Shown: piece after piece, positions 50,222 through 60,087 of the stretch
Layout of the letters: every line of letters starts with the position of its first letter
Numbering within the stretch: position 1 is the stretch's first letter
Source: Candidatus Methanodesulfokora washburnensis
GTDB lineage: Archaea > Korarchaeota > Korarchaeia > Korarchaeales > Korarchaeaceae
Direction: 5' to 3'
Assembly: GCF_003947435.1 (NCBI RefSeq)
Contig: NZ_RCOS01000137.1
Location: forward strand, 1 to 64,000
DNA: 64,000 nucleotides
Notes under the pieces: generated by a model
What the model was told of the DNA's origin: nothing
The model's database searches: none
Seen by the model: the letters and a program-made list of their open reading frames with translations, nothing else
Position numbers and translations under genes: made by a program

Positions 50222-51550
50222 TTACACAGCTCCCTTTATGCTTGCTGCTGCCTTAGCTACATGTACTATGGGCTCCCTGAGCACTGGTATTGTGCTGAAT
50301 GTGCGACCTAGCACCCCAGCTATTGCCTCTGGAGTGTAGTGCACAGTTCCTGCGTCGAGAGCTATTGCAGCAGCTATGCAAGGTGCAACAAATCCCTTGC
50401 TATGTCTAGTCACGATGTGATTTCCGTGAAATACAACAGGACTTCCACCCCCATAGATTGAGTGACTAAAGAATGAGAACTCAACTCCAGTTCCTTGGAC
50501 TCTTCCAAAATCGACAGCTGGTAAGCCTACCTGCCTCTCCAGAAGATCATTGTAGTATACACTGACTGCGGAAACACTTTGCATTGCTCTCTGAGCTCCA
50601 CAATTCACCATTGTAGCTGCAAGATATCCCGCTGCTGCATATGCATTCCATAGGGCCATATCCTTAGCTTTATATGTCCTATAACCCGATTTAGAGGTTC
50701 CATTCGGCTCAATTACTCCATCTTCTATGGCTCTCTTCACAAGACTTGCAACAACTGTCCCAACAGAACCGTTCTTGCCATTCTCCTTGACAAGTTCATA
50801 TACTAAGTTGTTTGCGTTTAACGCTTGGAACGCTAAGCCTAATAGATGCAGCCTCTCAAAGGATCCTACAGCATCGCCCATCTCTACCATAGCGGACTGT
50901 TCAAGGATACCTGCAAGAGCGGCAGCATTTATCGCATTCCTTCTGGTGATCACAGTAATATAAGACACAGGGATGTTCCTCATCACATAACCAAGACCCT
51001 CATTTTCCTGAGGCACTGAGAGGAGGGATTTAATATATGCTCCCATCAGGTTCATTGTCTGTGGATATCTTCCCCAAACGGCGGCCTTGACCATTGGTGC
51101 TTGAAACATGTCCAAGTTGAACAGGTTGATTATAGTCTCAGTCAGCGCAGCCGCAGTAGCAGTTATGGGCGCAGTGTACTCGATCGAGTTGAGCACCCTT
51201 ATGGTGGGAACCTTTACTAGCAAGCTCTTTCCATTCTCAAGTACCTGTACCTCAGTATCGTCATCCTTCTTTACCTGAACTATCTTCTTGATTCCATCGG
51301 CAATAGCATGGGCATTGCCAACTAAGTCCAATTTCAGGGATTTTCCAGGAATGACGCATTTAGAGCCTCCTACTGCTCCTCTCTCCAAGGCCCTTTGCAT
51401 TCCCTCTAAGTCTACTGCAACGGATCTAGCAATTGTCATCTTGATTTCGATGATGGCAGGGTTCAATAGGGGATGAACTGCCCTCAGGGGCACATCGGAT
51501 TCAACTAATCGGCCCCTGTCGTCATATAGATCGATTTTGTCCTCCTTCAT
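50222..51550 (-). CDS. mcrB: Methyl-coenzyme M reductase beta subunit
   Basis: DLYDDRGRLVESDVPLRAVHPLLNPAI; FFSHSIYGGGSPVVFHGNHIVTRHSKGFVAPCIAAAIALDAGT. Confidence 0.98.
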   Translation of the reverse strand: MKEDKIDLYDDRGRLVESDVPLRAVHPLLNPAIIEIKMTIARSVAVDLEGMQRALERGAVGGSKCVIPGKSLKLDLVGNAHAIADGIKKIVQVKKDDDTEVQVLENGKSLLVKVPTIRVLNSIEYTAPITATAAALTETIINLFNLDMFQAPMVKAAVWGRYPQTMNLMGAYIKSLLSVPQENEGLGYVMRNIPVSYITVITRRNAINAAALAGILEQSAMVEMGDAVGSFERLHLLGLAFQALNANNLVYELVKENGKNGSVGTVVASLVKRAIEDGVIEPNGTSKSGYRTYKAKDMALWNAYAAAGYLAATMVNCGAQRAMQSVSAVSVYYNDLLERQVGLPAVDFGRVQGTGVEFSFFSHSIYGGGSPVVFHGNHIVTRHSKGFVAPCIAAAIALDAGTVHYTPEAIAGVLGRTFSTIPVLREPIVHVAKAAASIKGAV

Positions 51551-51629
51551 AGTATCACCCTAGGGCCCATTACTCTCCTATCTTCCAAAATAAAAACTTT
51601 ACGTCCTAATTAAATGAATGATTCCTAAA

Positions 51630-51654
51630 TTAGTTAAAAAGGTAGCCTTTTTGC
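51630..51654 (-). promoter_or_regulatory. Element shared with RACo upstream region (promoter or terminator hairpin)
   Basis: ttagttaaaaaggtagcctttttgc versus ttggttaaaaaagtagctttttttg at 62093; contains AAAAAGG-tag-CCTTTTT. Confidence 0.5.
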
Positions 51655-51664
51655 TAAGTATTTA

Positions 51665-53347
51665 TTAAGATTCTTCATACAACTTACCTTCCTTAATAAC
51701 TAAGATTCTGTCTGCCATCTCCCTCACTAAATCATGTTGATGACTTATTATTATAATTGTGGTACCATTTATAGAGTTAAATTTCTTGAGAAAGTTAGAA
51801 ACTTTCCTGAGCGTTACAGGATCTATATCGCCAAATGGCTCGTCTAAAATCAGGATATCAGGCTTTGTCATGACAGCCAGTGCTATGCCCAGCCTTACTG
51901 CTTCTCCACCTGAAAGCTCGTGGCTGTACCTATCCAAGATCTCCAATGAGAGATCTAATCCTTCTAATATTTCATGAATTTCATCTGTTATGCTTTCCTC
52001 AGCTTCCGGAAAGAGCTCCTTTATTATATTATAGGAAAGTCCCAATCTCATAAGCCTGATTTCAGCCTCCTCTTTTGGCAGATCTGTCATTCTATAAATT
52101 GCATCAAACAGTTTCTCGCTTATACCGAGCTCTGTTGCCCTTTTTTCGGCCTCTCTGACAACTTCCTCCCTCTTTATTCTAATTCTATAGGATATTAGGT
52201 CCCTCACCTTTGCCCAGTATGGAAGAGCGAACTCCTGATGAAGGATCCCTATTTTCCTTCTAGCATTCACGCTCTCATTTCCAAAAGTGCTCCAATCAAC
52301 CCACTTTTCATCTGTTCTTACCAGAACCTTTCCCTTATCGGGCAGTTCTAATCCAGCTATAATTCTGGAGATTACAGTTTTTCCACTGCCACTTCTTCCC
52401 AGTATGCCCACTATCTGTCCTCTCTTTATGGAGAATACTACATCTTCCAGCTCAAGCGTTTTGCCCCCTGGAATAACATAATAGCTTTTATAAACTCTGT
52501 CAGCTCTCACATTGTCTTTTCCTATTTTGCTTCTCTTGGAAAAAGAAGGCTCCATTTCAGAAAGAAACTTTCTGAGAACATCCTCAGTTTCCCCGCTCGC
52601 TATGACTTTCCCTTTATCGAGCAGAACTACTCTTTTTGCAAGCTCCTTATGGATCTCCGGCATGTGAGAGGAGAATACTAAGGTAACTCCCATTTCCTCA
52701 TTCGCCCTTCTCAGGATTTCAATGCATTTTCTCCTGGTTTCAGGGCATGTCATCGTTCCAAATTCATCAACAAGCAGAATTGATGGATTCTTCGCCAATT
52801 GCCTAGCTAATACCAATCTCTGCTTCTCTCCACCGCTCAGGACTTCTGCCCAGCATTCAGCTTTGTGCTTTAGATCCACCAGTTCAAGTAGCTTCATTGC
52901 CTTCTCATAGAGCTCCTCATAAAGTGAGGTGTCCTCCTCAGGCAACACTTCATCTCCCCATATCGTGTAGTAAAGAGCTCTTATCACGTTTTGTACAACC
53001 TTCTCCGACCATAATCCAAAGGATCTCTGCAGATGAATAGCTGTTCTCTTTCTAACCTCTCTGAACTTATCCCTCTCTGAATTCGGCGTCAACTCTATCC
53101 CATCTATGATAACCTTTCCTTCGTCGAAGTGCTCTACACCCCTGAGTATCCTGAGCAGAGTTGTCTTGCCACTTCCGCTTTTTCCAAGCAAACCCACCCT
53201 TTCCCCCTTTTTTATCTCAAGTTCGGAGATATCAAGAGCTTTTATGGAGGATCCCGATTTAAGAGGAAAATACTTGACCAAATTTTCTATCTTTATCATT
53301 CTCTCACCCCTTAAATCAAGGGGTATGGTTGATCTGATTCTGTGCAT
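51665..53347 (-). CDS. AtwA-like tandem ABC ATPase (component A2 paralog) lacking the Zn-motif insertion
   Basis: Two ABC domains with the A2 arrangement; no CxxC...CxxC insertion; upstream of mcrB. N-terminal ~16 codons overlap mmp8; start MIKIENLVKYFPLK likely. Confidence 0.85.
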   Translation of the reverse strand: MHRIRSTIPLDLRGERMIKIENLVKYFPLKSGSSIKALDISELEIKKGERVGLLGKSGSGKTTLLRILRGVEHFDEGKVIIDGIELTPNSERDKFREVRKRTAIHLQRSFGLWSEKVVQNVIRALYYTIWGDEVLPEEDTSLYEELYEKAMKLLELVDLKHKAECWAEVLSGGEKQRLVLARQLAKNPSILLVDEFGTMTCPETRRKCIEILRRANEEMGVTLVFSSHMPEIHKELAKRVVLLDKGKVIASGETEDVLRKFLSEMEPSFSKRSKIGKDNVRADRVYKSYYVIPGGKTLELEDVVFSIKRGQIVGILGRSGSGKTVISRIIAGLELPDKGKVLVRTDEKWVDWSTFGNESVNARRKIGILHQEFALPYWAKVRDLISYRIRIKREEVVREAEKRATELGISEKLFDAIYRMTDLPKEEAEIRLMRLGLSYNIIKELFPEAEESITDEIHEILEGLDLSLEILDRYSHELSGGEAVRLGIALAVMTKPDILILDEPFGDIDPVTLRKVSNFLKKFNSINGTTIIIISHQHDLVREMADRILVIKEGKLYEES

Positions 53348-54168
53348 GGGATCTTTTCACGGACTATAAGAAGGTTATCGAGATCCATTGCCCTTTCGAG
53401 AAGGGCCTCCTTTCCAAAATCTGATACAGCAATCACTGGAATCTTTCTTCCTGCCTGAGCCTTAGCAATGCCCGATAGCCTCTCCCTTAGGATCCTAGAT
53501 GCACAGAGAGTTATTAGATCAAAGCAGAGGATTTCTTCTAAGTTCCACTGAACTCCGGTTGTATGAACAGCTATTTTCAGGATTTTTATCCCCTTATCCC
53601 CCTCTTCTAGGAGCTTGCATGCCCTGGCATCATCTGAAGAGGTGAGAGTAACGCCAATCCTTTTATATCCCTTTTCCATGGCCAATTTCACACCTTTTAC
53701 TTGATCTATTTCAGCATTCATCCTGTCAACTATAATTCCACCTGCTTGCTCAATTCTCCTCATGACCTCAGGAATAGGAGATGTTTTGATAATGCCTGAG
53801 ATCCTTCCACCCAACCCCTGCACTAATCTGGGGTTGGAGGTAATAACAGAGCCAGCACAGTCCGCTGCTATCACGGCAGCATCTAGGAAGTTCCTCCTCA
53901 GACAGCTGAATAGAATCTCCGAGATGCCAAATGCAGCAAGAGGTCTTTCATCTTCAACTATCCTCTCTACACTAAATAATCCAAAGCTCCTCATCCTATG
54001 TTCTATATTTTTCAGGACCTCCTCCTTTGTTATCTCCTTTATCCCGCATAGCTCGTGAAAAAGAGGGCAGTACTTTATCAGAGGCTCACCTATTTCTATA
54101 ACTTTACCATTTCTTACTTTGACACGAGTTTTTCCCAGCATCTCCATTATGTGCTCTCCGCTATCCAT
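53311..54168 (-). CDS. Methanogenesis marker protein 8 (DUF2099)
   Basis: KYCPLFHELCGIKEITKEEVLKNIEHRM...AADCAGSVITSNPRLVQGLGGRISGIIKTSPIPEVM. Confidence 0.85.
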   Translation of the reverse strand: MDSGEHIMEMLGKTRVKVRNGKVIEIGEPLIKYCPLFHELCGIKEITKEEVLKNIEHRMRSFGLFSVERIVEDERPLAAFGISEILFSCLRRNFLDAAVIAADCAGSVITSNPRLVQGLGGRISGIIKTSPIPEVMRRIEQAGGIIVDRMNAEIDQVKGVKLAMEKGYKRIGVTLTSSDDARACKLLEEGDKGIKILKIAVHTTGVQWNLEEILCFDLITLCASRILRERLSGIAKAQAGRKIPVIAVSDFGKEALLERAMDLDNLLIVREKIPCTESDQPYPLI

Positions 54169-54202
54169 TCACAAAGTCCCCCTATAAAAAAGAAGAAAGG
54201 GT

Positions 54203-54775
54203 TTACTTACCAGTTAGGTATTCAGCTATCTTCTCAGCAAGCCTTACACATGTTTTTAATCCTATTTCGTCCTTTTTGGCGGCATCAAGCTCCTTTAGCG
54301 AAGAGACAACAGTACCTCCAAATCTAAGAGGAACAACTCTCATCTCGTGAGCCATCATCCAAAGGACTATTTGCTCACAGGTGAACTCCTGTCCTCCATT
54401 CCTAGACTGCCCCACAGCTATTGCTCCACCCACCTTTCCCTTAAGCTTCCCTCTTATCATTATGCTTCTGTCAAAGAGAGCCTTCAACTGGGCGGTAACT
54501 CCAGCGTAATAAACTGGGGATGCTACAACAATGCCATCAGCACCTATCATTTTCTCAAAGATGCCCATGGCATCATCTTTTATTGGGCAGCTTTTCTTAT
54601 CCAAGCAATCTCCGCAATGATTGCAGTACTTAACATCCTTTTCAGCAAGCAGTATTGCTTCGGTCTCAAAGCCTTTCTCCTTCAGTGCATTTAAACAGGT
54701 ATGGAGAGAAAACTCTGTATTGCCCCCTTTTCGAGGGGATCCGCAAATACCTAGGATCTTCATCAAGCCCCCCAA
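54203..54775 (-). CDS. NADPH-dependent FMN reductase / iron-sulfur flavoprotein-like
   Basis: ILGICGSPRKGGNTEFSLHTCL; CNHCGDCLDKKSCPIKDD; VVASPVYYAGVTAQLKALFDRS. Confidence 0.85.
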   Translation of the reverse strand: MGGLMKILGICGSPRKGGNTEFSLHTCLNALKEKGFETEAILLAEKDVKYCNHCGDCLDKKSCPIKDDAMGIFEKMIGADGIVVASPVYYAGVTAQLKALFDRSIMIRGKLKGKVGGAIAVGQSRNGGQEFTCEQIVLWMMAHEMRVVPLRFGGTVVSSLKELDAAKKDEIGLKTCVRLAEKIAEYLTGK

Positions 54776-55229
54776 AAAAGGAGTTTCTTATATAAATGTT
54801 TCTAGTAAACTTTTTAGTGAACTTTAACTATTGTCAGGCTTTCTATTACTTTTAAAGGGAATTGCAATAGTCATTGATATTGCTACTCTGAATAAGTACC
54901 TGCCTATTAAAATCTAGTTTTAGGGGTAATTTATCATTATAAAACCTTTCTAGACTAAGAATATCCCACAAATTAGCCAAGAAAACAGTAGTGAAGGAGG
55001 ATGCAAAGGAGTGAAAGAAGGGAAGGCAGCCGAAAAATTAACTAGCTCAGTATTTTTCTCTACCAACCCAATATCCCAATACATTACCAAAAAGGTAGGA
55101 ATTTCATCAGTAGTATCTACCGCATTCTTCTACAACCTCCGTGAGCACCAGCAAGTTAGATGCGCGCGCCTGTATCATCAGACCCCAAGACTCACCACAT
55201 CAGTATTAACTTCTTTGCCTTCTCAACAA

Positions 55230-55456
55230 ATTTAAGAGAGGAGCACCTTTTCCGGAAACACACAGTAATCCGGATAAGATGGCGGGAGGGGAGAGTACCA
55301 GTAGTCCTAAAGGCAATAGAGCTCTTGAAGGAGGAAGGCTTAGATGCGCCACTTATAGTTTCGATTGTTGGACCTTTCATGCCGTGCGCACTGCAACAGC
55401 AACCTTTTTTGTTAAGCTCTGCACTTATTTTCTGCAAGAGTGATATTATATGTTGA
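55230..55456 (+). pseudogene. Remnant of a UroD-superfamily methylcobamide methyltransferase
   Basis: In one frame FPETHSNPDKMAG (compare FPEAHVSPDKMAK at 13100) and shortly after, in another, GRVPVVLKAIELLKEEGLDAPLIVSIVGPF; intervening ~60 aa missing. Confidence 0.75.
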
Positions 55457-55558
55457 GGTTTTACCACTTCCCAGAAAACCATATATTGTGATAATTTTCA
55501 ATTTCTAGATACTCCCTACCGTTAATTTAAAAAAGAAAAAGTGATGAATGAGCGAGCT

Positions 55559-56632
55559 TCAGATGTATGATCCATACTCCCGCGATGCCTTAATCATCGC
55601 ATATACGTTGATAGGGATTGCATTTGGAGGCATTTCACATCCAACGCCAAGGATATAACCCGAGGGATTCTTCATCCCACGCTCTATGTTATCCTTACAG
55701 AGTAGGAGTATCTCCTCGAAACTCTTGAACTGGAACGATGGAGGATCTACGTTCCCCATTATCACATCATGATCTCCAAACAGAGATATCTGATTCTCTA
55801 GTGGGGTCTCAGGACCGAAAACCCAGATGTATTTTCCTTTCCACCCACATTCCTCCCTGAGTTTCCTGTACCATGGGAGATTCTTGTTCTGATCAGCGCA
55901 TGGGTGCTCTAGAATTATCTGGACTCCCATTTCTAAGACCTTTCTGTGGACTCTTAGCATGTATGGATATACGAACTCCCCGAACTGATTTGGGCTGATG
56001 AGTTTGTTGGACTCTACGGGACCACCACCAAAGGCCATACATTTGTCAGCACCGAAAGTTGATACGAAGTATTCTGCACAGGCTACAAAAAACTCTTCGA
56101 TTTTTTTGTTGAGCTTGTGAACCAACTCTGGCTTCCTTTTCATCCAGACAAGCAGTCTTTCGGGACCCGCTATATTTGCTGCAGTAGTCAGAACTTCGCC
56201 GCATTGGAAAACTGCAGGAAGCCCTATGGCATAGCACTGGCGCGCAATCTCCATCATAATAGGGATCGAGCCAGCAGTCTTTGGATCCGGGACCTCGAGC
56301 TTGTCAACGTCCTCCTCGCTCTTTACAGGCTCTTCTATGACATAGGGGGCAGACTGTCCAGGCTCATATGGGAAGCCTACTTTCCCGCCGAATTCCCAAG
56401 CACCAAAAGATGCATAGCCGTACATAGGAGACGAGTCATAACCATACATTTCGGCGCATAATAGCTGCGCCCTGAAGCTCTTCTTCGGGTCAGTGTATAG
56501 GTCGCCTATGGGTACACCGACTATCTTAGCGGCAAAACCTAGGATGAACGGGATTACTGGAACTCGGTCTGGCTTCTGGCCCATAAGGACTGCAGCTAGA
56601 CGCTCACCCGGCTTCATTCGATCTATCATCAC
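55559..56632 (-). CDS. UroD-superfamily substrate:corrinoid methyltransferase-like protein
   Basis: MKPGERLAAVLMGQKPDRVPVIPF UroD N-terminus; ends adjacent to a corrinoid-protein gene in the same operon. Confidence 0.75.
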   Translation of the reverse strand: MMIDRMKPGERLAAVLMGQKPDRVPVIPFILGFAAKIVGVPIGDLYTDPKKSFRAQLLCAEMYGYDSSPMYGYASFGAWEFGGKVGFPYEPGQSAPYVIEEPVKSEEDVDKLEVPDPKTAGSIPIMMEIARQCYAIGLPAVFQCGEVLTTAANIAGPERLLVWMKRKPELVHKLNKKIEEFFVACAEYFVSTFGADKCMAFGGGPVESNKLISPNQFGEFVYPYMLRVHRKVLEMGVQIILEHPCADQNKNLPWYRKLREECGWKGKYIWVFGPETPLENQISLFGDHDVIMGNVDPPSFQFKSFEEILLLCKDNIERGMKNPSGYILGVGCEMPPNAIPINVYAMIKASREYGSYI

Positions 56633-57279
56633 GCACCACCCCTCTTAATCAAGAGCTCTTTTGCAACTCTTACAGCTGCAGCTGCATCCTTTGCATAGCC
56701 GTCTGCGCCGTAAGCTCTTGCCAATTCCTCGCTTAGAGGGCCTCCACCTACCATTGTTATCGTCTTAGGCGCCTTTTTCTTGAGTTCGCTTATTATCTCA
56801 GGCATGGCTATCATAGATGTTGTCATCAACGCAGACATGCCACAAATGTCCGCCTGCTCTCTCATAACAGCCTCCACAAACTGCTCATTTGGAACATCTC
56901 TACCCAAGTCTATAACTTGGAACCCTGCAGCCTCCATCATTATCTTTACTAAGTTCTTCCCAATGTCGTGTATATCCCCTCTAACGACCCCAAGAACAAT
57001 TTTTTTGGGCGTTTCAACTCGCTCAGCCTTAAGATATGGTTTAAGAACACCTATAGCGGCATACATAGCCTCTGCCGAGCAAAGTATCTCGGGAACAAAC
57101 ATCTCCCCCTTCTCATATTTTTCACTCACGATATTCATACCGGCAGCACAGCCCTCCATAATTGCTTCATATGCATCGATACCCTCGGCAATTGCCTTCT
57201 TTGCAAACGATACTACTTTATCGACATCTCCCTCAACAGTTGCATCTCTAAGTCCTTCCAAAATCTCTTTTTTTCCCAT
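56629..57279 (-). CDS. Corrinoid (B12-binding) methyltransferase protein, MtaC/MtbC-like
   Basis: Cap domain plus VVRGDIHDIGKNLVKIMMEAAGFQVIDLGRDV (D-x-H-x-x-G motif). Confidence 0.93.
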   Translation of the reverse strand: MGKKEILEGLRDATVEGDVDKVVSFAKKAIAEGIDAYEAIMEGCAAGMNIVSEKYEKGEMFVPEILCSAEAMYAAIGVLKPYLKAERVETPKKIVLGVVRGDIHDIGKNLVKIMMEAAGFQVIDLGRDVPNEQFVEAVMREQADICGMSALMTTSMIAMPEIISELKKKAPKTITMVGGGPLSEELARAYGADGYAKDAAAAVRVAKELLIKRGGA

Positions 57280-57298
57280 TTTTCTTCACCCTATCTTT

Positions 57299-57318
57299 CG
57301 GCGCACAGATGTGCGCCG
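57299..57318 (-). promoter_or_regulatory. Perfect 9-bp inverted repeat in leader of corrinoid-protein gene
   Basis: CGGCGCACA-GA-TGTGCGCCG, 20 bp upstream of the ATG; GC-rich in an AT-rich intergenic region. Confidence 0.8.
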
Positions 57319-57548
57319 TAATAAAAAGCAAGCTTTTCTAATAAACTTTTTTCGACAAAAAATAAGAAAAAAATAGGATGGATTATCCATCCTTTTCTTA
57401 AAAAAAAGTGTAATCGCCCTAATTAAGCGGAAAGCAAAGAAGCAGACGTCGATAAGCAAAACAATAAATGCCAATCTGCTTGGAAAAATTTTTAACATTT
57501 TGCACGCACCTCTACTTATCAATTAAAAATAATATAAGAGAAAGTAAT

Positions 57549-58553
57549 TCATTTAGCACATTTTTTAGCAATATCTACAAGCACCTTTATGTTAGCTAGA
57601 GGAGTGCGCGGCGCTATCCCACATCCCGGTGCTAATACATCAATTCCAGCCTCTATTGCAGCCCTTGCCTCTTTCTCGACATCAGCAGGAGTTCCCATGA
57701 ACAGGGTCTTGGCTGCAGATACATTGCCCACCAAAACAGGTTTGGAACCTATTGTGGCCTTTGCTTCCCTAACATCGACCTTCTCCTCAATGCTGAGGGC
57801 ATGAAATCCGGTCTCAGCCATGTCCTTGATGATTCTTTGAGCCCTACCACAGATATGAAGTACACCTATTGCTCCTTTTCTTTTTATCACATCAGCAAGT
57901 TCCTTCAATTTCGGCTTAACCAGTGATGCAAAATCCTTCTGACTTATGAGATCAGGCGAGGCTGTTGGGTCACAGGGAACGATTACTTCAGCCCCAGCAT
58001 CTATGAGAGCTTTTGCATACTCTACGTTTGCCTTAGTGCACAAATCTAAAGCCTTAGCAACAGCATCACGCTGTTTCATAATCATTATCATCATTTTTTC
58101 AACGCCCAGAATATGCCCAGCCAGCGTCATAACTGCCTCAAATCCAGCCATTTTGGGGAGATTTTCGTATTTCTTCCTCATCAACTCCACTGCCTTTATG
58201 ACAGCTGGTATCCTACCTCTTTCTAAAAAATCAGAAGGTAGGTTTTCCGGGATGGATGGCAGAGATTTCCTCACCGATGGCTGTTTATCCATTGTTCCCA
58301 TATCCACTCCGCATCCAAGAGCCTCTGCCTGTACTGTAAGGCAGAAAGGCACCCTGCAGGTCTCTAACCCTACAAGTTTATAGAGCGAGACACCGAGCTC
58401 AACCATTTTCTCAGGGTCTTTGTGGGCCTCAGGCCAGAAAACACCAAGCTTTTGCATTGCCTCGACAATGCCAACCTGTGTTACGCAGGAAACTACGACT
58501 TTCTCCTTTTTCTCTCCCAAAAGGGCGCCCAAAACTCTCTCTCTGGGAGTCAT
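57549..58553 (-). CDS. Methylcobamide:CoM methyltransferase (MtaA/MtbA-type UroD family)
   Basis: MTPRERVLGALLGEK; FWPEAHKDPEKMVELG; VLHICGRAQRIIKDMAETGFHALSIEEKVDVREAKATIGSKPVLVGNVSAAKTLFMGTP. Confidence 0.9.
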   Translation of the reverse strand: MTPRERVLGALLGEKKEKVVVSCVTQVGIVEAMQKLGVFWPEAHKDPEKMVELGVSLYKLVGLETCRVPFCLTVQAEALGCGVDMGTMDKQPSVRKSLPSIPENLPSDFLERGRIPAVIKAVELMRKKYENLPKMAGFEAVMTLAGHILGVEKMMIMIMKQRDAVAKALDLCTKANVEYAKALIDAGAEVIVPCDPTASPDLISQKDFASLVKPKLKELADVIKRKGAIGVLHICGRAQRIIKDMAETGFHALSIEEKVDVREAKATIGSKPVLVGNVSAAKTLFMGTPADVEKEARAAIEAGIDVLAPGCGIAPRTPLANIKVLVDIAKKCAK

Positions 58554-58683
58554 ATAGGGTCCTTTTTCTGGAGAAGGAGATCAATATAAAATTTTTCCTA
58601 GTAAGAGTGACATAAGCTTCTCTCGCTATCTTAAGAGAAAAAATTTAAATTTGACTCATTGCCAGAAATTCGGTGAATAATTT

Positions 58684-59355
58684 ATGCCTGACAATCGGAA
58701 CCTTCCTAATGGTTTAATAAAATTCTTCTCGTCTTTACACAAGCCAGAGGATTCGATGACATTTAGAGATAGCAATCGCGCCCAGAAAGACGAGAAAATA
58801 AAGGATGTTCTGAACTTTATGCTCTCGATAAAGGGGATATATAAAGTTAAACTATTAAATGAACAGGAAAAAAAGTACATCTTAGAGTTGGAGGAACAAG
58901 CTGAGAAAAAAGTCCTCATGGGTTTAATGCCGGGAGTAAACCAGGGAGTAAGAGATGCTCTATCTAGAAATTTTACAGCCGCCGCTATAACTCAGAATGA
59001 ATTTGAATGGCCCAAGAAGGGTTTGATTAGGATAGTACATGATAATGAGGTATTGGGAGAAGATGTTAGGGATCAGGAGGAACTGGAAAAATTAAAGAGG
59101 GAGGGCTACAAAGTTATTGCAAACTATATCGTAATATATAAGTACGACAGGCTAAAGGAGCTAGGAGGATTTAAGAATACAACCTTAGTTGTGGCCTCCC
59201 TTGATCTTGCATGGACTAGGGAGGTTCCCCATTCCTGCAGGGTGGTTGTCGGAAGCCCCTCACTGCCTGCTGATATTTTTATAAAAAAGATTATGGGCAT
59301 TGAGACCGAGAGCGGCTTTGGATCTATATTAGTAGGATTCGATTTAATTCTTTAA
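58684..59355 (+). CDS. Hypothetical protein
   Basis: 223-aa ORF with plausible archaeal codon use; no motif recognised. Confidence 0.5.
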   Translation: MPDNRNLPNGLIKFFSSLHKPEDSMTFRDSNRAQKDEKIKDVLNFMLSIKGIYKVKLLNEQEKKYILELEEQAEKKVLMGLMPGVNQGVRDALSRNFTAAAITQNEFEWPKKGLIRIVHDNEVLGEDVRDQEELEKLKREGYKVIANYIVIYKYDRLKELGGFKNTTLVVASLDLAWTREVPHSCRVVVGSPSLPADIFIKKIMGIETESGFGSILVGFDLIL

Positions 59356-59447
59356 TTCTAAAATAAATCTCGATTAATAAAAGTACACACGCAATTTTAA
59401 AAATAGGGCGATAATTTTTTTTTAAGTGTCTGGAGCCTAAGTAACTT

Positions 59448-59633
59448 ATGGCCAATAAATATGAAGAGGAGTTGATTAAGAAAGCAGGTTTCTGTAAGGA
59501 GAAATGCCCCATATGCACACGTGCAAGGAAAGGAAATAGACTGGCAAGAGCTTTTGTAAAATATGTTGACAGAAAGATTTGCCCATACTGCAAGGCATAT
59601 GAGAGGATTTACGGGAAAAAAGCATACGAATAA
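59448..59633 (+). CDS. Small Cys-rich putative zinc-binding protein
   Basis: MANKYEEELIKKAGFCKEKCPICTRARKGNRLARAFVKYVDRKICPYCKAYERIYGKKAYE: CxxxCxxC...CxxC. Confidence 0.55.
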   Translation: MANKYEEELIKKAGFCKEKCPICTRARKGNRLARAFVKYVDRKICPYCKAYERIYGKKAYE

Positions 59634-59738
59634 GAAGTTTTAGGAAATATCACCTACGCCTGCAACTTCAAAAGGAGGTTAAAACTTTTGAAAATAAAGT
59701 TTATAAGGGGAAAAGGTTATCGGTAAAGGGGGGAATAA

Positions 59739-60062
59739 TTGACCACTAGTTATGTTGTGAATTCTGGACCATGTGCTCATAAAACTTGCGTCGAAGCTGA
59801 GCTTGTGCAAGATATTATAAAGCTTCGTATTACCTCGACTTGTCCCCATATTCAGAAATATGCAGAAAAGCTGAAGGAAATCAGCATTAAGGATATATCA
59901 AAACCTATGTCAGATAATCCAGCTTATTCATTAGCACGCGATCTTACAGTAAACTGTGCAGTCCCCTGTGCCGTCTTATATGCCTGTTGGGCTGAAGCTG
60001 GATTGATTTCCAAAAACTTGCTGAAGCAGCATCCAACTGTAACAATAGAATATAAAGAATAA
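59739..60062 (+). CDS. DUF6951-like small Cys-rich protein
   Basis: Paralog of 63242..63568 (ITSTCPHIQKYAEKL...SKPMSDNPAYSLA...CAVPCAVLYACWAEAGLISKNLLKQHPTVTIEYKE). Confidence 0.65.
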   Translation: MTTSYVVNSGPCAHKTCVEAELVQDIIKLRITSTCPHIQKYAEKLKEISIKDISKPMSDNPAYSLARDLTVNCAVPCAVLYACWAEAGLISKNLLKQHPTVTIEYKE

Positions 60063-60087
60063 ATAAAACAAAGTAGGTGTTTTACCG

